Positions 56,335 through 64,000 of a stretch of DNA of 64,000 bases are shown piece after piece. Under the pieces are notes generated by a model, which saw only the letters and a list, made by a program, of their open reading frames with translations, ran no database searches and was not told where the DNA came from. Positions within the stretch are counted from its first letter, which is position 1. Each line of letters begins with the position of its first letter. Origin of the DNA: Yponomeuta sedellus (lineage: Eukaryota; Arthropoda; Insecta; Lepidoptera; Yponomeutidae); NCBI GenBank assembly GCA_934045075.1, contig OW203732.1, forward strand, positions 9,325,001 through 9,389,000, in the 5' to 3' direction. The position numbers were made by a program, and so were the translations under genes.

Positions 56335-56440
56335 TTAGCGCTTGAAATGGCCAATCCGCGGTGATTACTCTCTTTCTGAGAGAAGGCCTTTGCCCTGCAG
56401 TGGGACGTTTATAGGCTTCATAATAAAAGATGTAGCTTGA
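56335..56440 (+). repeat. T2 SINE tail
   Basis: ccttagcgcttgaaatgg, cctttgccctgcagtggg, cgtttataggcttcataat. Confidence 0.6.
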
Positions 56441-56527
56441 TAATAAATTTCATTTAATTAAATAAATAAATAATAAATAAATATTCATGGGCATATTACA
56501 CAGATTTCGTTAGCCCTATACTAAGTA

Positions 56528-58170
56528 CTAGGTACAAACGACAGGTCGACATGGCAATCGGGGCATGAGGTGAGCAGCGGAGGCGGGGTCGCCCCGCACA
56601 CCCGCACAGTCCCCGCGTCGTCTTAGTCTTAGTGTCTTAAAAATGGCTACGGTTGCATCTTCGTCCCGTGTTCAAGCAAAAAAACCAATAATTTACTCTC
56701 AAGTTCGAGATATAGAAAAGTGTTAGAAAATTGTGACATTGAACGGAAAAATAATTGTAACAAATTTTCTGTCAATCAGACATGAGACAGGGCTGTGTTT
56801 TATACAGGTCTATCGAAAAGAACTATGTCTAGGATAAAATCAGAATTAAAATCAGTGGGAGCAGAGGAAAAGTTGAAATCACCCAAAAAACGGAAGAAGA
56901 CAGGTCTAAAATTTTGTGTTGATGATTTTGATCGTACAGTGATTCACAACACCATAACAGAACAAAAAAAATTTTGTGAATATTCACAAAAGAAGATCGT
57001 TCCGACATGTCCTAAGTTACACGTTGCTTTACGTGAAAAAATACCTTTTCCTTGGGGTATTCGTACATTACAACGGCTGTTAAAGAAAATGGGATACAGA
57101 TGGCGTCAATGTGAAAATAAACGATCTATTTTAATTGAAAAGCCAGATATAGTTTTCAAACGGTATCAATACTTAAAAAAAATGAGAGAATTCCGACAAC
57201 AAAATAGAAATATTTTTTATTTAGATGAAACATGGGTGGATAATAATTTAACTTTCAAAAAGTGTTGGCAAATGATTGGAACAAAAGGAATTCTCACAGA
57301 TACTAGTTCTGGAAATAGACTTATAGTTGTTAACGCAGGAGGGAAAAACGGATTTATACCTGGAGCTTCTTTAATTTTTAAGGCCGGTACTACGACTGGC
57401 GACTATCATGGTCAAATGAATGGCGAGAATTTTGAAAAATGGGTAACGGAAAAACTTTTGCCGTTTCTTCCTGAACGCAGTGTCGTGGTAATGAATAACG
57501 CACCTTACCATAGTGTCCAGCTCAACAAACCCCCAACAAAAAGTTTTCTAAAATCAGTTATGATAAATTGGCTGGAAGACAATAATATATCGTGCGATAG
57601 ATCAATGAGAAAGCCAGATTTATTTAAAATTACAGAACAACATAAACTCGTTGATATCAATCAATTCAATTCAAGGTCAATTATAAAATTGACCATATAA
57701 TTAAAGGATATGGTCATGATATTATTAGATTACCTCCATATATGTGCGATTTAAATCCTATTGAATTAGTCTGGGCCGCCGTTAAACGCTTCGTCAGGGA
57801 ACACAACATAAAGAGCGATTTGTGTTTGACAAAGCTTAAAGAGATAACAACAAATGCAATTTTGTCAGTCACGGCAGAAAACTGGAGCAATTTTGAAAAA
57901 CATGTCCAGAACCTTGAAAATGAATATTGGGACAAAGACATGGGAATGGAAAATGAAATGGAAGATTTTATTATAAAAGTCGGAGATACCAGTGACGAAG
58001 ATTCTTTAAGTTTTTGTAGCAATACGTTAGATGATTCAGATGAATAAATATTAACTTAAATGAAAACGTGGTATTATTTTATTCACATTTTGTTACATAC
58101 ATAATAAAAATATATCGATATTGAAAACGTCTGCCACTAGAGAATTGCCATGTCGACCTGTCGTCTACGG
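56528..58170 (+). mobile_element. Tc1/mariner-superfamily transposon, dead copy, 1.64 kb
   Basis: Inverted core ends 56539-56558 and 58144-58163 (cgacaggtcgacatggcaat and its complement). TA at 56526-56527 and 58171-58172 as target duplication, confirmed because the interrupted SINE is known. It encodes one IS630-type transposase, broken by frameshifts. Confidence 0.9.
56643..58047 (+). pseudogene. IS630/Tc1/mariner-type transposase, inactivated
   Basis: The original start is probably ATG 56643; that frame stops at about 56724. The main frame 56795-57700 (301 codons) has a linker RTLQRLLKKMGYRW (helix-turn-helix side), first catalytic Asp in YLDETWVD (codon 57224), and RLIVVNAGGKNGFI. The expected second Asp reads Asn (codon 57494, VVMNNAPYHS). 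After a frameshift near 57700-57742 comes CDLNPIELVW with the Glu at codon 57763. The second-to-third acidic spacing is about 88-89 residues, far longer than the 34-41 of classic Tc1/mariner, recalling long-spacing groups such as Sailor (DD82E). Three independent lesions, so non-functional. Confidence 0.8.
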
Positions 58171-58404
58171 TACAACTGAATGACTTGTGTTATAGATGCT
58201 AACTCGACGATAACGACGACTCGATTTAATACAATAAATACATAGATAACATCCAAGATCCGAGACAAACCAGAAAAGTTCGCTTCCTAGTTTGACCCGG
58301 CCGGGGATCGAACCCGAGGACCTTCGGTTTTACAGTCAGCGTGCCAAACCGCTGCGCCACCGAGGCCGTCAAATTTGTTACACAAATTAGATTTGTGCAT
58401 TCGA

Positions 58405-58545
58405 TATCAAACATTGTAGGTCCCCACGGCTAGCCGTGGATGGGAGGAAGGAAGAGGGCAGTGCCCTAGGGCACGGGTCTCTTCCTGCGTCGCAGGAAGG
58501 TTAGGCCACCACAGGGGCGAAGTTTAGGTAGGTGGAGGATCGCAG
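58405..58545 (-). repeat. 5S-like SINE fragment
   Basis: gcacgggtctcttcctgcg, cgcaggaaggttaggcc. The rest is missing. Confidence 0.55.
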
Positions 58546-59149
58546 GCAAATTTATGCATGCAACACATTAATTAATCTGACCCACATACCACAGACTAAT
58601 CTAATGTAACGCTATTGAAATAAATCGTAGATTTTTATAATTACACGACGAAAGTGTGTATGACTCGTGACATAAAAGTCGCGAACAAACAGTTTTCGTT
58701 CACCCTAGTTATCACCGCGCCGCGAGTGGTAAAACAGTTTATTCCCTCTGTTAAACAAAATGTTAACGGGGAAATTGCATCCGTATTTTACATCGTAATG
58801 GAGGAAATGGATCAGGCTGTCATTATACTGATGAGGTGGCCAACGCAGCATAATGGGCCGAAAGTAGGCCGCTCCGTGCGACACAATACATTTCCTGTAA
58901 CAGTATGATGTAAAGACTCAACGGCGCGACGGATGTGCTGCCAGTCCATCCGCTTGGCATATACCGTCAGGCCGGACTGCTTCATAGAAACTCTTATAGC
59001 CCTAGGTATAGATGCGATTATTGAATAAAGTGCGGCGTTCTACGTAGCGCTCACTGTCCAGTTTGTTATTATAATACTTAATTTGGAAATCCAACAGCAA
59101 AAATTAACAAAAATATCTACAATCGATTGTTGTACAATAATCGATTCGC
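58546..59149. other. No recognisable gene
   Basis: An 84-codon open frame at 58654-58908 has no recognised similarity. No repeat family identified. Confidence 0.35.
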
Positions 59150-59410
59150 TCGTAGCCCCGGCTGCCTGAATGATCTTAAACAGTCACGAAGGTTAAGCAA
59201 GAAAGGGCGCGTTCAGTGCACGGATGGGTAAAGCGTCTATGAATAAGGATAGTGGTAGTTTTTCGAGCGGTTCCGTGCTTTGTAAGGCACGTTAAGCGGA
59301 TGGTGCCTCGCTCGGAAAAAATGCCACGAGCGGTAGTCACGGGACCGCGCCTGTTGTTGCTTAACGCAAGTGATTGATTCCAATTACTCGTTTCGACTAG
59401 GCTACGAGCG
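59150..59410. repeat. Two opposed 5S-like SINE pieces
   Basis: 59155-59310 plus strand, older subfamily (gaatgatcttaaacagtcac, gcgcgttcagtgcacgg). 59310-59410 minus strand, younger subfamily (cgcctgttgttgcttaacg). Joined at the aagcg...gcctcgctcgg boundary. Confidence 0.65.
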
Positions 59411-59919
59411 CTTCTTATCTTATCTTAATTTTACGATCTTGAAGTCTCAGAATGCAATAATATCTACAGGATTTTCTTACAGTTCATTTACATTTGCCAG
59501 CAGACTGTTAAAATAACGTATGAGCTGCGTTGGACGCGTTTAGCAAACCCGTTAGGAAGCTCTTTGTCTCTGCAAACTACAATTGATTGTAGGAGAGCTC
59601 AACGCTTTATAAGACATTTTCTTGTCGTAAAGGTCTTGTTTACTTAACGGATCCAGTACGGGTATTTTAAAGGCGCTCTGGGGTGCTAACTAGGGCCACC
59701 AATGGAATAAAAATCATAACTTGTCTTACAATACGTTTCTCTTCTAGTGTTAGTTGACAGTCTCCAACGTTATTATTTATCAATTCAAAATCGTTTGCTT
59801 TGCTTTAAACAAAGCAGATGTTTTTGCATATAACTTAATTTTTTTGAAGCGAAGGTGATCTATTCGGTCAGGATCGTGGCAAAACTCTGGTCTCTTCCTA
59901 CCCCTCTGAGATGTATACT
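59411..59919. other. No recognisable feature
   Basis: AT-rich; nothing identified. Confidence 0.35.
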
Positions 59920-60315
59920 GGCCTTTTGCATCTACTTAATGAGATGATTTATGCAGCGTCCAGTGGTATCTTCAATCACACTAGATGGGTGAAGGGACCA
60001 CTCCGACGCTGTAGTGCCTGGGACATGGTTTTATAGATGGTGTAGGCTTGCCCAGCACCTTTACCATCCTGACAGCTTATTTCGCCTAGCCCACAGGAAA
60101 GACTAGTCAATACGTGCGGAGCCAACCAAGCCGCGGGTTTCCTCACGATGTTTTCCTTCACGGTTAGCGTGTGGTATTGCGACTACAAATTCGCAAATAT
60201 ACGTAACTTTGAAAGTAAACAAAGTCATTGGTACATGCCCGCACTTGGGATCGAACCTGGGGCTCTCGCTTGCCAGTCCATGGTTCTACCCACTGAGCTA
60301 CCACCGCTCTGAGAT
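59920..60315 (-). repeat. T2 SINE, near full length
   Basis: Same layout and high similarity to 22930-23345 and 28180-28525. The head ends gagctaccaccgctctg. Confidence 0.75.
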
Positions 60316-60429
60316 ACAGGCGTGACATACATAAACCATGTTTTTTATGCAGCCTATAAACATCCTACTGCAGTGGGTACCCTACACTGCCCTGCGGTGC
60401 CCTGCAGGGCACGGGCCTTCTGTCAGAGA

Positions 60430-60830
60430 GAGAGAGAGTATGGGCTTAATTACCACGCGTGCCCACCGTAGATTGGCAATTTCAAGCGCCGAGGTATTAA
60501 AATACTTCAGACACTGTGGTTTTCTCGCAATGTTTTCTTTCACCATTAGCGAGTGGTATTGCTACCATAACATTTACATACAAGCACATACATTGTTTCT
60601 GGCCCTACACTAGGATACCCTGTGTCGTAGGAACCAGAAACAACGACATCACAAACATGTAAACATCCAAGACCTGGGCTTTTTTTTGTGTCCCCAGCCG
60701 AGTTCGAACCCGGACCTCTTCCATAACTTCATTAACAAGATATCACTTAGACTTAGAAATCAAACCTGAGTCTCTCGCTTTCGAATCAGTAGTTCTACCC
60801 ACTGGGCTACCACCGCTGTGATATCTAAGC
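60430..60830 (-). repeat. Cluster of SINE fragments
   Basis: 60440-60560 T2 body; 60570-60720 the family seen at 33040-33235 (ataccctgtgtcgtagga, ccgagttcgaacccgg); 60745-60825 another tRNA-like head (ccactgggctaccaccgc). Confidence 0.6.
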
Positions 60831-61249
60831 ACATCTTAGGATTGTTTATTAAACAAATTTTAAGAATTTGCGCGACTTACTTTACACGGTCCATTTAATA
60901 AAGGTGATCTCAAGTAACTCCTTTCAGCTATCTCTTGTTCATCAGACTGGCGAAAGATAATTACATTTTGATTTTGATCATTATTCATGCAATGTACGTA
61001 GCGATAACAGAGCACGCTTTAAGAGTTATTTCATTTTATTTATTCTTTATTTATTTGGGAAATAAACGGTCCAGTCCTAATTAAATTTCTTATACATTAA
61101 AACGACACAATTATTAGCAAGCATTTGCCCATACAACTTTGTGAGAATACCTGAAACTGATTTTTATGCGACAAATGTCTAATCATTCGAACATTTTGCG
61201 TGTACGCTTTCAATTCACATGGGCGAGAATTGACAACAATTCATATGGA

Positions 61250-61320
61250 ACGGATAGCCAGAGGTTGCGGGTTCGAATCCCGGCATGGGTGAAATTTTTA
61301 GCCTCTAAATAGGTTTTTAA
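61250..61320 (+). repeat. T1 SINE fragment starting in the anticodon arm
   Basis: Begins acggatagccagaggttg, the anticodon loop, and continues through B box and tail. The break point equals the turning point of the fold-back at 23510-23640. Confidence 0.75.
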
Positions 61321-64000
61321 ACAGTTCATATTTTACAATGCCCAAAACTAAAAATACCGTTTCTTAATTTTGCTATCCTGATTACGAAAAAAATATTTAG
61401 AAATTGTATTATTGCCTAATTTCAGAGAAAATAAATCATCACACAATCAAAATTGTGTGATGACGTCACACATACGGTGGAATGAGGAGGTACCGTTGCC
61501 TAATATTAAAAATGTTACGACACATATCATTTTCAATATCATTCAAAGTCGGAGTAGTTCCTTTTCCTTTCCTTAATTCCAATGGTTTTTAAAAAGTCGG
61601 CAAGGGTGTTACTCGTAGTTTTATTAAGCCGTATGTGTGACGTCATTTGGCGTTTACGTCCTTTTAGAATAAGACGAAATTCAAACAGAAAATAAAAAAA
61701 TATGGGTCGTTTTATTTCGTATTTAGTTTCCTTTAAACTGTGAAATACGGACTATGCTAAAAAAAAATTATGTTGTCAATTGGCTCCCAGATATGATACC
61801 GCTGGGCCGACGAAAAAGTCTATCAAAAGTCAAATGTAAACCGTGTAACGGACCAAGCTCCGTACAAGTGCTCACGATCGTTGATATAATTCTAAATTGT
61901 GATGTGCGAGGTTTACCTACAAGAAATAGTTTTCGCTTATGTATATAAACCCTGTAAAACAATTCGTTTGCGCGGTGTGTGCGCGCAGCTTTGTTGTTCG
62001 CGTCATTCTGGCGCCAATGAAAGATCACACCACCCAACCGTGCGTAAGGTACTGCTGAGTAAAAACCAACAACGATGACATTCGTTTAGGAAGCCGAACT
62101 ATTGTTTTACGTGTCAGTCACTGGTCGATAGAAAGGGGCAAGAGCGAGACCATAATTTTCTATTCCGGCAAATTTTGCCAATTAGGGCGCTAAACACACG
62201 AATTTAGAGTTCAAAATTCATTGGTTGAGTTATGGAAAATATGGGGGTAGGAGTTTATAAAAAGGCTGTAGGCACGGGACTCTGGAACATTTTTGCACTA
62301 AAAATTTAATAGTAATCACGTCTAATACGCTCGTAGGCAAATTCGGCATTTTGTTCGAATTTATTAGATTTAGGGAGTTTCGTTTGCGTTTAAATTCGAA
62401 AATAGGATAGTGGCTTTGGATTTGTGACCTAACATCACCTGTGGGCATTGCGTCCCAGTCTATCAGCTCTGGTGTGAAGTCTCAGGTTTGGAGTTGCCTT
62501 CGATGCTAAAAAAAATAGTTTCAAAAGTAAAAATGATAAAGTATTTCCTTATAATTTAGCTAGAAAGTTTCCGCGTAAAATAGGGCCTTAGTGATTAGGT
62601 TAGCTTCCGCGAAATAAATTGTGAACTAATCCTTTTTCTCCACAGTACTACGTTTATGGGGAAATAAATGTGTGCAAGAGAATACTCTCGGTGGCAAAGG
62701 TATGTTAGTGATAATCCGTGTGACTAGCCTTTGTCAAATTACTATGGCTCGGCGTGGGCATACGAGGTTATCAATAGCATGCTTGCGTCATAACTTTCAG
62801 AGGTTTTGCATCATATTTAATTCCGCTTATTACTTTCGCTTAATTTCACTAGCTAGTGATAATTGAGTCTTAGTATACAAACGTGTGAATTTAGAGCGAA
62901 TTCACTTGGGTGGCTTAAGAAGTTTAAATTAACGGACTAAGAAACCCAACATCTAGCTCTGCTTACTATGCTACGGCTGAATCTGAGTCTGCTTTGGTTG
63001 AAAGGTTTAAAGAATCCCTTCACCGGAGGCGCTCCCAATTTAAGTTACTTTGTGAAATAATTTTCCTGTGTAATTTCATAATTAATTATCTAATTGAGGT
63101 AATTTAATATTAATTATCTTATTTGAAAATTGGGATTTAATGCTTCTTGTGAATGTGGTGTTAGATCTCCTTCCACTAGCATTTGTGGTGTAGCAATTTT
63201 CCCCCTGCTATTTCCCTGTGTGACAGACGATTCCAGCCCTCTGGCACTTTGCACCCATAAAATATATATGTATTATATTCCGAATATTTTTACCTTGTAA
63301 GTGGTACCGAACCCATAAACCACTTACGCATACACATCCTAGGCTACACACTCTGGCCGGCCAGAAAGTCTGAAAGCTAACTGTGTCAAGTCACCAAGTG
63401 ATTTGAAACAGTCTGGTTTTCCGGAGATAGGGAGGATAGCGATAGGTAATAGCTGTGACTAGGGAAACACCATAGGCACTCACACATACACAATTAAATG
63501 TAAATGGGGTTTGCTTTGTTGAAACAATTTGATGGGTGGTTGAATTCATTGGCTTACTAGTTTGGGAATATTAGGAAGGCTTCCCCTTTTCTTTCAGGGT
63601 ATCCAGAGTTGTATGATGAGTAAGTATTTCCCCGACTCCCTACCTATGCGATCATTATGTGTCCATTAGGATCATTTAAAATTGAGAAATAAGTGAATTG
63701 TTGTCTCAACAATGTTTTCTAGTGAAGCGTTTAAATTTTGTTGATAAAAGCGTTACGTTTTGTCTCATTTCACTTAGGGTTACGACCTTCGAAATTATCT
63801 CTAATCTCTGATTACTCCTAGGAACGTAAATGTAAAATATTTGCAGTAAAAACGTAAACTAAATCATAAAAGTAATTAAGTGTCTGATTATCTCTTTTGG
63901 AAGGCAGGCGGGATGATATCCCGTCTAAGTATTGTAAATTCATGTTTAAATTACTGTCATTGTAATAAAACTCAAGGTCTTTGTTCACCCCTTACGGGAC
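61321..64000. other. Unassigned AT-rich right end
   Basis: One 12-bp hairpin at 61436-61463 (loop caaa). No host exon, SINE or transposon gene recognised. Short open frames (for example 61754-61948, 62672-62866) lack recognisable motifs. It may be intron or upstream sequence of the stargazin-like gene. Confidence 0.35.

Larger units (their letters stand above)
56440..58370 (-). repeat. T3 SINE split by a DNA transposon
   Basis: Minus-strand T3: tail with TTTA-type units and cgttagccctatactaag at 56440-56527; remainder from caactgaatgacttgtg (58173) to the head at about 58290-58370 (ggggatcgaacccgagg; ccgctgcgccaccgagg). Confidence 0.8.

Overview
This is animal nuclear DNA, most likely an insect and probably a lepidopteran. 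The evidence is split genes with GT-AG introns, dense tRNA- and 5S-like SINEs, non-LTR fragments, Penelope-like remnants, a Tc1/mariner relative and an endogenous env-bearing gypsy-type element. There are no operons, ribosome binding sites or CRISPR arrays. Most long open frames are repeat artefacts or transposon genes. The host genes are in short exons that I assembled by hand from splice sites and reading frame.

Layout. 1-4400: repeats, a pentanucleotide satellite and the upstream region of the first gene. 4409-28972 (+): gene A, an SLC13 (NaDC/Indy-type) carboxylate transporter with 15 coding exons and 562 predicted residues. Intron 5 holds an 8.24-kb LTR element (9612-17852), itself inserted into an older solo LTR. 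Intron 9 holds a perfect 2.15-kb (TTTA)n array (20551-22703) growing from a SINE tail. 28973-32880: 3' flank, a small LTR-flanked element, a Harbinger remnant and SINEs. 32921-50208 (+): gene B, a second SLC13-like gene with 15 coding exons and 510 predicted residues. All 14 of its intron phases match gene A, so the pair is a tandem duplication. Gene B keeps an open frame and the predicted membrane architecture but has lost all four sodium/substrate signature motifs. 50785-53672 (-): the last three coding exons of a stargazin/TARP-type (CACNG, claudin-fold) gene, convergent with gene B and ending in a TTPV PDZ ligand. Its first exon(s) were not found. 53673-64000: repeats, a dead Tc1/mariner-type transposon split across a SINE, and about 2.7 kb of unassigned AT-rich DNA at the right end.

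The most notable points are: (1) gene B as a motif-less but apparently preserved SLC13 paralogue; (2) a recurring mutational signature of short near-perfect hairpins and fold-back SINEs, one turning exactly at the anticodon loop of its tRNA-like head, which suggests template switching or snap-back synthesis; (3) two very large microsatellites that both arose from retroposon tails; and (4) the LTR element, with a textbook -1 slippery heptamer abutting the gag stop and a phase-compatible split leader for env, but with one in-frame stop in pol and a frameshift in env.
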